From NCBI GenBank assembly GCA_942491465.1, contig CALOBA010000027.1:1-41138 (forward strand): a DNA stretch of 41,138 nt, in the 5' to 3' direction. Origin of the DNA: CALOBA01 sp942491465. GTDB taxonomy: Bacteria; Pseudomonadota; Gammaproteobacteria; Chromatiales; Chromatiaceae. Positions 24,842-33,446 of the stretch are shown piece after piece. The translations under genes were made by a program, and so were the position numbers. The first letter of the stretch is position 1, and the number at the start of each line of letters is the position of its first letter. The notes below the pieces were generated by a model. The model saw nothing but the letters and a program-made list of their open reading frames with translations. It was not told the origin of the DNA and ran no database searches.

Positions 24842-26794
24842 CTAGCGTCGCCGTGCGTTTCGCCTCCACGATAAGATGAGCAGGCCCGTTGCGATCAGGG
24901 CGAGCGGCGCGGGCAATGGCGCTGCGGCTGTGGCCGTTACGTTAATCTCGATTTGCTTCAGAGCATCGTTGTAAACGATGTCGTATTCGAAGCCTGACGT
25001 GATGGTGATCAGACCCTCGTCGAACACCCCCGTCAAGCTGCCGTACTTGGCCAGCACCATATAACCCGCAGTCCCGCTGGACAGCACGTTCAAGTCGAGT
25101 ATTGCCGATTCCAGATCGAGATTGTCGGCGACGATCAACGTGTCGATCCCGTTGCCGATGTCTACCTGCAAGGTCCCGTCGAGGTCGAGCAGACCGTTCA
25201 CTGCCAGTTCCCCGACTTGACCAAAGTCGCCGGCGGTCAGCTCGGACCCCGAGGCCGCGACAATATTTCCATCGACCAACCCGTCGCCCTTGAGCTTCTG
25301 GGTGTCCGCAACGTTCAACGTGCCGTCGGTCAGCCCCGTCACGTCGAGTTCGGCACTATCCGATATCTCGAAGACCATGCTGCCCGTGAGCGCGGCGGCC
25401 CCGGTCAGGGAGAGGACCCCACCCTGAGTCGAGATGGTGCCGTCGCTAATCTGCGCGCTGTCGATGCTCCACTCGCTGGCACCGGTCTTGGTCAGGTTGT
25501 TTTCGCTGCCTGACGTCAGCGTCAGGGCGCCGATGATGTTGACGCCCGAAGTGCTGTCACCCCCGAGCCGCAGGGTGGCCGCATCCCCCGACTCGACGAA
25601 ACTCTGCGCCTCAGCGATGTTCAGCGAGCCATTCGCGGATTCGATCGAGAAGGTCTCGCTGCTGTCCCCGGTCGTGCTGTCTTCGAGTCGCACCGCACTG
25701 CTGATGCTATTCGCATCGGCAACGTTTTCGAGATGCACGCCGCCATCACCCCGCCCGTAGAGCCGAAACACCTCGGCGACAGCGATCCCACCTTGCAGGG
25801 CCACGCGCCCGCTCCCCGCGACTTCCGTTTCTCCGGCGACGGTACCAAGCGCCGTGTCGTTCTGAATAGTCAGCGTCCCACCCTCGACACTGGTGAGCCC
25901 GGTATAGGTGTTGGCGCCGCTCAAGGTCTGGCCACTTCCGCCTGTCTTGACCAGATCCAGACCTCCACTGATGACGCCGCTGAAGGCCTGCTGGCCCGAC
26001 GCGCCGTCGAGGGTGAACGTTGGAGAACCGGAGCCACTTACGACGGAGCCGGTGCCGGCAAGCCCATTGATCGCCGCGTCGAGGCCATTGATGTTCAGAA
26101 CACCATCGGCGACCACGATACCGTCGCCGTTGCTCGACAGCGCATTCGCGTTGGTCTGACCGAGAACGACGCCTGCGTCGATGTTGACATTGCCGGTGTA
26201 GTCGTTCGACCCCGATGTAAAGACTACGGTGCCCGCCGCGCCGGTAGGGGCCGTGCTGCTGATGATGTTGATCTCGCCTGCGCCGGTGATCCGCGAGTCG
26301 ATAAAAAGCGTCTTGCCCGTGCCTCCTGCGTCGAAGCTTCCCCCACCCGACGCCATGGTGACAACGCCCCGAAGCCTCTGCCGGCCGGTGGCGCTCTGGT
26401 AGGAAATCGTACCGTCATCCAGTCGCAGATCGTCGACCCTCACCACGCCGAAGCCAGTGGATGCAGCCATGTATAAGGCGCCGTCATCATTGACGGTGAG
26501 GGATTCGCCCGCGAAGATTTCCCCATCGCTCCCGGCCGGCGTCCGCAGAACGAATCCAGCCGTCTCGTAGTCGTTGCCGGCGCTCGGGGCCTGGCCGTCA
26601 TCCCAGTTCAAATTGGTGTTGAAGGACGTCTCGCCCTCGACATCCGATGCGTCGAGCGCAATGGCCCCGGCCCGACCGGATGCCAGCACGGCGATCAGTG
26701 TCAGGAAGAAAAGCGCGACAGGCCGTCGCCCGCCAGGTGCCAGGACTCCACTCCGAGCGCGCCGATTCTTGCTAGGTTTGCGATGGGTAGACAT
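24842..26794 (-). CDS. Secreted beta-strand-repeat protein with VPLPA/PEP-CTERM-like sorting tail
   Basis: The 650-aa protein has a signal peptide (about 1-45, with an Arg/Lys-rich lead then ALFFLTLIAVLASGRAGA). A long series of autotransporter-associated beta-strand repeats follows, such as FSGVISGGLDLVKTGGSGQTLSGANTYTGLTSVEGGTL. The NLNWDDGQAPSAGNDY segment is a motif I recall from similar surface proteins. The C-terminus is APLPAPLALIATGLLI followed by a basic RRNARRR. It resembles the VPLPA/PEP-CTERM signal cleaved by exosortase, so cell-surface or matrix delivery is likely. There is no autotransporter beta-barrel. Asp/Ser/Thr/Gly dominate. It stands beside the dTDP-sugar genes, fitting a link of PEP-CTERM with exopolysaccharide, an inference. 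Confidence 0.8.
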   Translation of the reverse strand: MSTHRKPSKNRRARSGVLAPGGRRPVALFFLTLIAVLASGRAGAIALDASDVEGETSFNTNLNWDDGQAPSAGNDYETAGFVLRTPAGSDGEIFAGESLTVNDDGALYMAASTGFGVVRVDDLRLDDGTISYQSATGRQRLRGVVTMASGGGSFDAGGTGKTLFIDSRITGAGEINIISSTAPTGAAGTVVFTSGSNDYTGNVNIDAGVVLGQTNANALSSNGDGIVVADGVLNINGLDAAINGLAGTGSVVSGSGSPTFTLDGASGQQAFSGVISGGLDLVKTGGSGQTLSGANTYTGLTSVEGGTLTIQNDTALGTVAGETEVAGSGRVALQGGIAVAEVFRLYGRGDGGVHLENVADANSISSAVRLEDSTTGDSSETFSIESANGSLNIAEAQSFVESGDAATLRLGGDSTSGVNIIGALTLTSGSENNLTKTGASEWSIDSAQISDGTISTQGGVLSLTGAAALTGSMVFEISDSAELDVTGLTDGTLNVADTQKLKGDGLVDGNIVAASGSELTAGDFGQVGELAVNGLLDLDGTLQVDIGNGIDTLIVADNLDLESAILDLNVLSSGTAGYMVLAKYGSLTGVFDEGLITITSGFEYDIVYNDALKQIEINVTATAAAPLPAPLALIATGLLILSWRRNARRR

Positions 26795-27576
26795 TAGATT
26801 TCCGACATAGGCTTAGATCTAGACTGCACGTCACGGCTAGCGCCGACGAAGATGGTCGATGCCAACATCGCGCGTCATGCGACAAACACAGGGCAAAACA
26901 CATTGCAAAAAATATACCATTTAAGCTTTTCCAAAGCCCCGACAGACGTTTACGTCCACCGAAGCAAACCAGCAACACAACCGACACACAGGCAATGTAA
27001 AGTATTCTGACAGCACAATGCCTGTTGACGGGGCGCTGAACCGGCGCTGCGGCACAGCCTTCAGACGGAAACACTGGGCCAAGACGACCGCTCAATGAAC
27101 TGGCTTCAGGCCGAAATCCGCTATCTTACAGCCGCCCCGCGGACTGGCTGAAGCGATGCCCCCAACCTACCGACCCGGGATAAAGACGCGGACCCAGACC
27201 CTTGCCCCTGTCGGATCACTTTACACCTACGCCCCCACGCTCAAGGGAAGCGGTTGTTTCAGAGCCACCCGGTGAGCCCGAGGCGCGGGCCTGCACGGAT
27301 GCGTGTCAGCAGGGTGTACAATTGCCAATCGGATGGCCGCTGAACGCACACCGCGGCACGTTCAGTCGGCGAAGACCACAATGCCTTAGCTCGCCCACGC
27401 TATCAGTCCCCGACAGGCATGCAAGGGATAGAGGATCTACGCCTAAGCTTCCGCTGTCAACCGCCGACCGACCCGACCCACTCACCAGCCGACGCGGCCT
27501 GAGCCGGTTGGCAATTCGGCCGAAATCGCCGATTGGCGATCGGCATATTTCTCACATCCAGCCTGGCCCGAACGAT
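26795..27576. other. Long AT-rich to mixed intergenic region
   Basis: This region of 782 bases separates the surface protein gene from purM. It contains the AT-rich patch at about 26875-27010 with a likely leftward promoter, the palindrome GACGTTTACGTC at 26945-26956, and a hairpin ATCGCC/GGCGAT at 27525-27540 just before purM. The purM frame stays open from 27202, but the upstream 125 codons have no recognisable protein character. No tRNA is visible. Confidence 0.5.
26911..26919 (-). promoter_or_regulatory. Probable extended -10 promoter for the surface protein gene
   Basis: On the minus strand TGG-TATATT forms an extended -10 inside an AT-rich patch. The -35 is weak, as common with extended -10 promoters. 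The RNA would begin near 26904 with a leader of about 110 bases. A perfect 12-base palindrome GACGTTTACGTC lies upstream at 26945-26956 and could be an operator. Confidence 0.45.
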
Positions 27577-28623
27577 TTGACCAAATTAGAACTGCGCTAC
27601 AAGGACGCCGGTGTCGACATCGACGCCGGCGAGACCCTCGTCCAACGAATCAAGCCGCTGGCCCGCTCCACCCGTAGGGCCGGCGTGCTCTCCGGCCTCG
27701 GCGGCTTTGGCGGAATGTTCGAGCTTCCGTCTGGATATCGCTCGCCGGTGCTGGTCTCCGGCACCGACGGCGTCGGCACCAAGCTCAAGCTGGCCATCAT
27801 GCTGGGGCAGCACGGCGGGGTCGGTATCGACCTCGTCGCCATGTGCGCCAACGATATCGTCGTAACAGGTGCCGAGCCCCTGTTTTTCCTTGATTATTAC
27901 GCCACCGGCCAACTCTCGGTCGACGCGGCGACCGCCATCATCACCGGCATCGCCGAAGGCTGTCGCCAGGCCGGCTGCGCACTGCTGGGCGGCGAAACCG
28001 CCGAGATGCCGGGCATGTACGGGGAAGGCGACTACGATCTCGCGGGCTTCTGCGTCGGGGTCGTCGAGAAGGACCGGATCATCACCGCCGATCGCGTCCG
28101 CCCCGGCGATGTCTTGATCGCGCTTGCCTCCTCCGGCGCCCACTCGAACGGCTACTCGCTGATCCGCAAGGTGCTTGAGCTGACCAATGCAGACCCGCAA
28201 CAGCCCTTCGGCGCGGAAAGCCTCGGCGCTCGACTGCTGGAACCAACGCGCATCTATGCCCGCTCGCTGCTGAGCCTGATCGCCGAATTCGACGTGCACG
28301 GCATGGCGCATATCACCGGCGGCGGCATCACCGAGAACCTGCCGCGCTGCCTGCCCGAGGGCACCCGGGCCCAGGTCGACCTCGCGAGTTGGTCCCTGCC
28401 CGATCTGTTTCGCTGGCTCCAAGACCAGGGCGGCATCAGCGAACCGGAGCTGCTGAGGACGTTCAACTGCGGGGTCGGTATGATCGTTTGCCTGCCGGCG
28501 GATCAAGCCGCTGGCGCCTGCCAACGGCTGGCGGAGCTCGGTGAGCAATCCTGGGTGATCGGGCGGGTTGAGGCCGAGCCCGGTGCTCCAAGCGTCGCTT
28601 ATGCCGGAGCCAACCCGTCGTGA
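27577..28623 (+). CDS. purM: Phosphoribosylformylglycinamidine cyclo-ligase
   Basis: PurM (AIR synthetase) closes the imidazole ring in purine synthesis with ATP. The 348-aa protein matches from LELRYKDAGVDIDAGETLVQRIKP. SGTDGVGTKLKLA, CANDIV, GAEPLFFLDYYATG, GGETAEMPGMY and the later GLIRK-type SGAHSNGYSLIRK are conserved. The start is a TTG at 27577, inferred from homology; there is no nearby ATG or GTG in frame. No ribosome site is evident, so the true start could be slightly different. purN overlaps the stop by one base (TGATG). Confidence 0.92.
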   Translation: MTKLELRYKDAGVDIDAGETLVQRIKPLARSTRRAGVLSGLGGFGGMFELPSGYRSPVLVSGTDGVGTKLKLAIMLGQHGGVGIDLVAMCANDIVVTGAEPLFFLDYYATGQLSVDAATAIITGIAEGCRQAGCALLGGETAEMPGMYGEGDYDLAGFCVGVVEKDRIITADRVRPGDVLIALASSGAHSNGYSLIRKVLELTNADPQQPFGAESLGARLLEPTRIYARSLLSLIAEFDVHGMAHITGGGITENLPRCLPEGTRAQVDLASWSLPDLFRWLQDQGGISEPELLRTFNCGVGMIVCLPADQAAGACQRLAELGEQSWVIGRVEAEPGAPSVAYAGANPS

Positions 28624-29282
28624 TGCCGAGACCACCTCTCGCCGTTGTGGTCCTGATCTCCGGCGGCGGCAGCAATCTTCAGGCCCTGATCGACGGTCAG
28701 CGCGACGGCACGCTGCCCATCGCGCTGCGCGCCGTGGTCAGCAACCGGGCCGATGCCTACGGATTGACACGGGCCGAGCAGGCCGATATCCCGACCCGCG
28801 TGCTGAGTCACCGCGATTTCCCAAGCCGAGACGCCTACGACGCGGCCCTCGGCGACCTGGTTGCCGGCTTCCGGCCGGACTTGATCGCACTCGCCGGTTT
28901 CATGCGCATCCTCACCCCCGCCTTCGTCACCCGTTTCCAGGGGCGGATGTTCAATATTCATCCATCGCTGCTGCCGAAGTTCCCCGGGCTGCACACCCAT
29001 CAACGGGCCTTGGACGCCGGCGAGATCGAGCATGGCGCGACCGTCCACTTCGTCACCGAGGAACTCGACGGCGGACCGGCGGTGCTGCAGGCGAAGGTGC
29101 CGGTCCTGCGGGGTGACGACGCCGACCGGCTCGCCGCCCGGGTGCTGGAGCAGGAGCACCGCATCTATCCCCAGACCCTGCGCTGGTTTGCCGAAGGCCG
29201 CCTGTCGCTGTCCGCCGCGGGACGACCGATACTGGACGGGGAGCTGCTGCATACACCGAGGATGCTGGACCAACCGGGATGA
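28623..29282 (+). CDS. purN: Phosphoribosylglycinamide formyltransferase
   Basis: PurN transfers a formyl group from 10-formyl-tetrahydrofolate to GAR in purine synthesis. The 219-aa protein has the N-terminal LISGGGSNLQALID and the catalytic triad Asn111, His113 and Asp149 in NIHPSLLPKFPGLHTHQRAL and VTEELDGGPAVLQ. The ATG at 28623 overlaps the purM stop; a GTG one codon earlier is also possible. The overlap implies translational coupling with purM. Confidence 0.96.
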   Translation: MPRPPLAVVVLISGGGSNLQALIDGQRDGTLPIALRAVVSNRADAYGLTRAEQADIPTRVLSHRDFPSRDAYDAALGDLVAGFRPDLIALAGFMRILTPAFVTRFQGRMFNIHPSLLPKFPGLHTHQRALDAGEIEHGATVHFVTEELDGGPAVLQAKVPVLRGDDADRLAARVLEQEHRIYPQTLRWFAEGRLSLSAAGRPILDGELLHTPRMLDQPG

Positions 29283-29721
29283 CCGGTCGTCGCGTAGGCT
29301 TCCCTCCAATCCCGGCAGACACGCCGTAGCGACCCCCACGCAATCCACCGCCAAAGCGGACCTTGCCAAACAGCCGACGCGCTGCAAACGCGGACGCCGC
29401 ACCCGGCCCATGCGACCGCTCTGGCTGACCCCTTAAGCGGCGTCAATTCAGCAGCTTAGGAGCCGCATCGCGCATCCTTCCAGGGTGCTGCGCAAGCCTC
29501 TGGGGCACCTGACGTTGCCGGCAAGCGAACGCGGCCCCTGCTCCCGGTACAGATCCTGCTTCAGCGACTGTTGAACCGGGCCATCGGCAGGGGCGCTGCG
29601 ACGCATCGCACACGGGTCCAGCTGTCGATCCGCACCGTCGGCTTAGGCTCGGGGCAGGCGACCCGACCACGCCCACCACCACGGTCCGTCGACCGTCCGC
29701 GAAACGCTGGAGACCAAGATC
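29283..29721. other. Intergenic region after purN
   Basis: I see no supported gene, RNA or clear terminator in these 439 bases. A minus-strand ORF covering 29443-30051 overlaps the following plus-strand gene and looks like a shadow. Confidence 0.4.
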
Positions 29722-30093
29722 ATGAGCCGACTGCAACGTCGCATTGAGGAGCTGCTGCCGCTGGCGGAGGCCATCTGTCGCAGTCTGCGCGAGGAGCTGC
29801 GCAAGCTCGGCTTCGCCGACGACGTCGTCGCCATTCCCGACCCGGACGCAGCGAGCTATCGGCTCGATCGCGACCGGGCCTCGGGCACCGACAGCCTGGT
29901 GGGGGAATGGCGGGATGCCCATGGACAGCTCCTGGGCATGCTGCTCTTTCACGACGACGGGAGCTTCTTCGCCGAGCATGACGTGATCAAGCTGCACCCC
30001 GCCAATCCGCGCTGGTTTGTCGAGGCGGTCAATGCCTGGGGACGCGATCATGAGATCCGTGCCGAGCCTCGGCTGATGCCGATGGCATCCTGA
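29722..30093 (+). CDS. Small conserved-looking protein of unknown function
   Basis: This 123-aa protein is not one I can name. The N-terminal half is helical (RIEELLPLAEAICRSLREELRKLGF). The C-terminal half contains LGMLLFHDDGSFFAEHDVIKLHP, a pattern suggesting a small beta sheet. It has no signal peptide or membrane segment. A CTGGAGA sequence lies before the ATG, supporting translation. Its codon use is like that of the neighbours. It precedes another small unknown gene by 47 bases on the same strand. Confidence 0.72.
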   Translation: MSRLQRRIEELLPLAEAICRSLREELRKLGFADDVVAIPDPDAASYRLDRDRASGTDSLVGEWRDAHGQLLGMLLFHDDGSFFAEHDVIKLHPANPRWFVEAVNAWGRDHEIRAEPRLMPMAS

Positions 30094-30140
30094 TCCAACC
30101 CGGCATACCGCAGTTTACCTTTCGATTTGGAAGCAAGCCC

Positions 30141-30563
30141 ATGGTGACGTCAGCAACCCCTGTCATTCTCTATCACAAGCATCCCACCAGCGCCCGCACC
30201 CGCTTCTTGCGCTTCGCCCATGGCGGCATCTGCGGGTTCGATGAGGTACCGGTGGCCCGTGAGCTGGGACAGGGGCCGGCGAGCGGCGGCGTCGCCGCCC
30301 ACCCGACCATGCTGCTGCGTGAAGCCGAGCACCGGCTCGGACTGCCGAGCGGCAGCCTCGCGCATGAGCCCGGCCTGCGCTGCCATCTGAAGGGCGCCAA
30401 CGGCGACAGCGATGTCTTTATTGCCCGCTTCACCGACGTCGACCCGCCCTTTGCCGCCGGCGCGGCCATCGGCGCGGACTTCATCGACCTGACCCAGGCG
30501 CGCAACCTTGCCCCGATGGAGCTTGCGCTGCTGCGTCTGGTCTACGAGCACGCACTGGGCTGA
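30141..30563 (+). CDS. Small protein of unknown function
   Basis: This 140-aa protein has no motif I recognise. It is soluble and begins VILYHKHPTSARTRFLRFAHG. Scattered His and acidic residues are present (GLRCHLKGANGDSDVFIARF), and it ends in a helical segment (PMELALLRLVYEHALG). A TTTGGAAG sequence precedes the ATG. It lies between the 123-aa gene and moaA on the same strand, but there is no direct sequence evidence for a role in molybdopterin metabolism. Confidence 0.68.
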   Translation: MVTSATPVILYHKHPTSARTRFLRFAHGGICGFDEVPVARELGQGPASGGVAAHPTMLLREAEHRLGLPSGSLAHEPGLRCHLKGANGDSDVFIARFTDVDPPFAAGAAIGADFIDLTQARNLAPMELALLRLVYEHALG

Positions 30564-30722
30564 GCATCAGCCAACCTCGCCGGGCGGGCAATTCGTCCGC
30601 CGCTAGAACATGGAAAGGGCACCAACCTCGGTCACCGAATGGAAACCCGGGGCTCCACCAGGCTATGCTGCACGTTTGCCCATGCGGGGACCCTGTGCCC
30701 CGATTCAGCGGAGCCTAGATGC

Positions 30723-31772
30723 GTGAGCCCGAGCCATCCGAATCGACCGACCGCGGTCCCGTCAACGCCGCAGACCGCCCCGCCAGCGGGCCTGATCGAC
30801 CGCTTCGGTCGCCGCATCACCTATGTTCGGATGTCGGTCACCGATCGCTGCGACCTGCGCTGCGTCTACTGCATGAGCGAGGACACCCGCTTCGTCCCCC
30901 GCAACCAGCTGCTGACCCTGGAGGAGATGGCCCGGCTTGGACGCTGCTTTAGCGAGCTCGGCGTCACCCGGCTGCGCATCACCGGGGGCGAGCCGTTGGT
31001 GCGCCGCAACGTGCTCCGACTGTTCGATCAGCTCGGCGCCCTGCACGGCATCCAAGACCTGTCGCTAACCACCAACGGCACCCAGCTGGTGCGTCATGCC
31101 GCGGCGTTGCGCGCGGCCGGCGTCACCCGGCTCAACATCAGCCTGGACTCGCTACGTCCGGAGCGATTTCATGCCATTACCCGCCTGGGCCGAATCGAAC
31201 AGACCTTGGACGGCATCGAGGCCGCCCGCCGCGCCGGCTTCCACCGCATCAAGCTCAACAGCGTCATCCTGGGGCACCGCAACCATGACGAGGTGTGCGA
31301 ACTGACGGCCTTCGCCGTCCAGCGCGGGCTTGACATCAGCTTTATCGAGGAGATGCCCCTCGGCCGGATCAGCGACCACGACCGCGGCGAGACCTTCTAC
31401 CCCAGCGCCCGCATCCGCGCCGACCTCGGCCGGCGCTTCGAGCTGATCCCGACCACCGAGACCAGCGGCGGGCCGTCAAGGTATTGGACCATCGCCGGCA
31501 GCGACACCCGCGTGGGCTTCATCTCACCGCACAGCCATAACTTCTGCGGCGACTGCAATCGGGTGCGGGTGACCTGCGAGGGCCGGCTGCTGCTCTGCCT
31601 CGGCCAAGCGCACTCCATAGACCTGCGGCGAGCCCTGCGGGCACATCCGCTCGACGACACGCGGGTCAAACAGGCGATCGTCGCGGCGATGGCCATCAAG
31701 CCCAAGGGCCACGACTTCGCCCCCGACGGTCAGCCCGTCGTGCTGAGACACATGAACGCCACCGGCGGATAG
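30723..31772 (+). CDS. moaA: GTP 3',8-cyclase MoaA
   Basis: MoaA is a radical SAM enzyme that converts GTP to 3',8-cyclo-7,8-dihydro-GTP, the first step of molybdenum cofactor synthesis. The N-terminal radical SAM cluster uses Cys 43, 47 and 50 (CDLRCVYC), followed by GGEPLVRRN. The C-terminal 4Fe-4S cluster uses Cys 275, 278 and 292 (FCGDCNRVRVTCEGRLLLC). The essential C-terminal Gly-Gly is present. I place the start at the GTG at 30723 (349 aa); an ATG at 30639 would add 28 poorly conserved residues. moaB, moaC and other partners are absent. It is convergent with the methyltransferase gene. Confidence 0.92.
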   Translation: MSPSHPNRPTAVPSTPQTAPPAGLIDRFGRRITYVRMSVTDRCDLRCVYCMSEDTRFVPRNQLLTLEEMARLGRCFSELGVTRLRITGGEPLVRRNVLRLFDQLGALHGIQDLSLTTNGTQLVRHAAALRAAGVTRLNISLDSLRPERFHAITRLGRIEQTLDGIEAARRAGFHRIKLNSVILGHRNHDEVCELTAFAVQRGLDISFIEEMPLGRISDHDRGETFYPSARIRADLGRRFELIPTTETSGGPSRYWTIAGSDTRVGFISPHSHNFCGDCNRVRVTCEGRLLLCLGQAHSIDLRRALRAHPLDDTRVKQAIVAAMAIKPKGHDFAPDGQPVVLRHMNATGG

Positions 31773-31789
31773 CGACAAGGCACCCGGCG

Positions 31790-32527
31790 TCACCGGGCGT
31801 CGGGTGGCGGCCCTGAGGCCCCGACCCGGCGAAAACGCAGGAAATAATTCTCCCGCAACATCTGCGGCTGATCGAACAACCCAAAGCCGGCCGCTTCCAC
31901 CTCGGCGATGACCTGCTCGCGGTCGGCGCGAACATGCCCAACGATCCAGGGCGTGCTCTGCCCCGGGATACGGCGGAAATCGACAATGGCCAGCTCACCG
32001 CCGGGGCGCAGCGCGGCGCGGATCGACGCGAGCATGGCCACCGGGTACTCCAGGTGATGGTAGGTATCGGCCAGGAACACCAGGTCGACGCTCTGCGGCG
32101 GCAGGCCGATCCCCTGCTGGGTGTTGACGACGGGCGTCACATGCTCGACGTGAACCTCCGCCATACGCACCATGATCGCGTCGATGAAGCTCCGGGAGAC
32201 GTCGACGGCGTAGACCTGCCCCTCTGGACCGACCGCGCGCGCAAACAGCAGCGTAAACATTCCGGTCCCGGCGCCGACATCGGCAACCGCCATGCCGGGG
32301 CGCAGGCGCAATGCATGAACGATCTGGAAGCGGCGATCGAACAGCTCGCGTCCCCGTCGCTCGAAGATCGAGCGCCATTCGGCCGCATCGGCGCCGTGAT
32401 AGTAGGCGTTGATGCTCGGTTCGACGACGCGCTCCTCCTCGGCGAGGGCCGTCGCCGAGACCAGCAGCAGCAACAACATCAGCCAACGGTTCCGCCCCAG
32501 CGGGGCCTGCATGCCATCGATGCGCAT
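31790..32527 (-). CDS. Exported SAM-dependent methyltransferase-like protein
   Basis: The 245-aa protein has an N-terminal signal peptide (about residues 11-30, LMLLLLLVSATALA) followed by a class I methyltransferase core. The SAM-binding motif VADVGAGTGMF is at about 81-91 and YAVDVS at about 106-111. VFLADTYHHLEYP and LRPGGELAIVDF follow, in the standard order. SAM is cytoplasmic, so a periplasmic methyltransferase-fold protein is puzzling. The fold may bind another ligand, or the leader may be an anchor. It starts 4 bases past the stop of the SLT transglycosylase gene and is likely co-transcribed with it. It is convergent with moaA. Confidence 0.85.
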   Translation of the reverse strand: MRIDGMQAPLGRNRWLMLLLLLVSATALAEEERVVEPSINAYYHGADAAEWRSIFERRGRELFDRRFQIVHALRLRPGMAVADVGAGTGMFTLLFARAVGPEGQVYAVDVSRSFIDAIMVRMAEVHVEHVTPVVNTQQGIGLPPQSVDLVFLADTYHHLEYPVAMLASIRAALRPGGELAIVDFRRIPGQSTPWIVGHVRADREQVIAEVEAAGFGLFDQPQMLRENYFLRFRRVGASGPPPDAR

Positions 32528-32531
32528 AAGA

Positions 32532-33434
32532 TCAATTCAGCCGCGAGATGATGCGCCGGACATAGGCTCGGGTCTCGGCATAGGGCGGGATACCGCCGTG
32601 GCGCTGCACGGCCCCCTCGCCGGCGTTGTAGGCGGCCAGCACCAGCTCCAGGTCGCCGTCGAAGTGCTGCATCAGCCAGTGCAGATACGCCATCCCGCCG
32701 CGCAGGTTCTGCTCCGGGTCCCAGACGTCGTGGACGCCGAAACGCTCGGCCGTCGCGGGAATCAGCTGCATCAGCCCCTGGGCATTCTTCGGCGACAGCG
32801 CACGCGGGTTGAAGTTGGACTCGACCTCGATGAGCGCCAGCACAAGATTCGGATTCAGCTTGTATTGCGGCGCCAACTTGCGGACCATCTTCGCGATCGG
32901 CCCTTTGGCGGGGTGACGCCGCGTGATGATGACCCGACCGCGACCATCGGCCCTGCTGCCGTCGCTGAGCACACAGGCGGCGGCGCGCGCCGGCCGGTCC
33001 TGATAGCCCAAGCGGGCAAGCATGTTGCGGGCATGGGGATCATTGCGCTCGGCGGCCTTGTAGAACCAGGCCGCCGCCAGTTCCTCGTCGCGCTTCCCGC
33101 CGCGCCCGGTCGCGTACAGCCAGCCCAGATGGTAATGCGCCTCGGCACTGCCGGCATTGGCTGCCTTACAATAGAGCTGGACGGCGCGATCCACATCCTT
33201 GTCCACGCCCTCGCCATGCTCGTAGCGTCGGCCCCAATGGGTGAGATCGCTCGCGTCCTTGGACGCGAGCAAGCGCTCGAAGTCCGGCACCTTCAGCACA
33301 TCGGCACCGCGGGCGGCCAAGCCGTCGGCGGCGCCCAGCAGGAGCAGTCCCGTCAGCACCGCAGCCCGCGCGGGATGACGCGGATCGGCAGGGAACGGTA
33401 GCCTTGAGACAAGGCCGGCGCTTCGACAAATCAT
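32532..33434 (-). CDS. Sel1-repeat/SLT-domain lytic transglycosylase
   Basis: The 300-aa protein has a probable signal or anchor (about 22-42, AAVLTGLLLLGAADGLAARG). Sel1-like repeats follow at about 60-145 (THWGRRYEHGEGVDKD and AHYHLGWLYATG), then an SLT domain (about 190-300). The catalytic Glu is at 205 in ALIEVESNFNP, followed by NAQGLMQLIPATAERFGV and ELVLAAYNAGEGAV. It would cleave glycan strands in the periplasm, with the repeats serving as a docking module. The stop is 4 bases before the methyltransferase gene. The start is only 12 bases from that of a divergent unknown gene. Confidence 0.9.
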   Translation of the reverse strand: MICRSAGLVSRLPFPADPRHPARAAVLTGLLLLGAADGLAARGADVLKVPDFERLLASKDASDLTHWGRRYEHGEGVDKDVDRAVQLYCKAANAGSAEAHYHLGWLYATGRGGKRDEELAAAWFYKAAERNDPHARNMLARLGYQDRPARAAACVLSDGSRADGRGRVIITRRHPAKGPIAKMVRKLAPQYKLNPNLVLALIEVESNFNPRALSPKNAQGLMQLIPATAERFGVHDVWDPEQNLRGGMAYLHWLMQHFDGDLELVLAAYNAGEGAVQRHGGIPPYAETRAYVRRIISRLN

Positions 33435-33446
33435 CCGCCTAGTCTA

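Noticed and set aside
29443..30051. Minus-strand ORF (202 aa) after purN
   Set aside because: Overlaps a better-supported plus-strand gene and has no family motif.
30564..30722. Molybdenum-cofactor riboswitch upstream of moaA
   Set aside because: Only a small GGGG/CCCC hairpin is visible. The conserved Moco motif segments are not recognisable.
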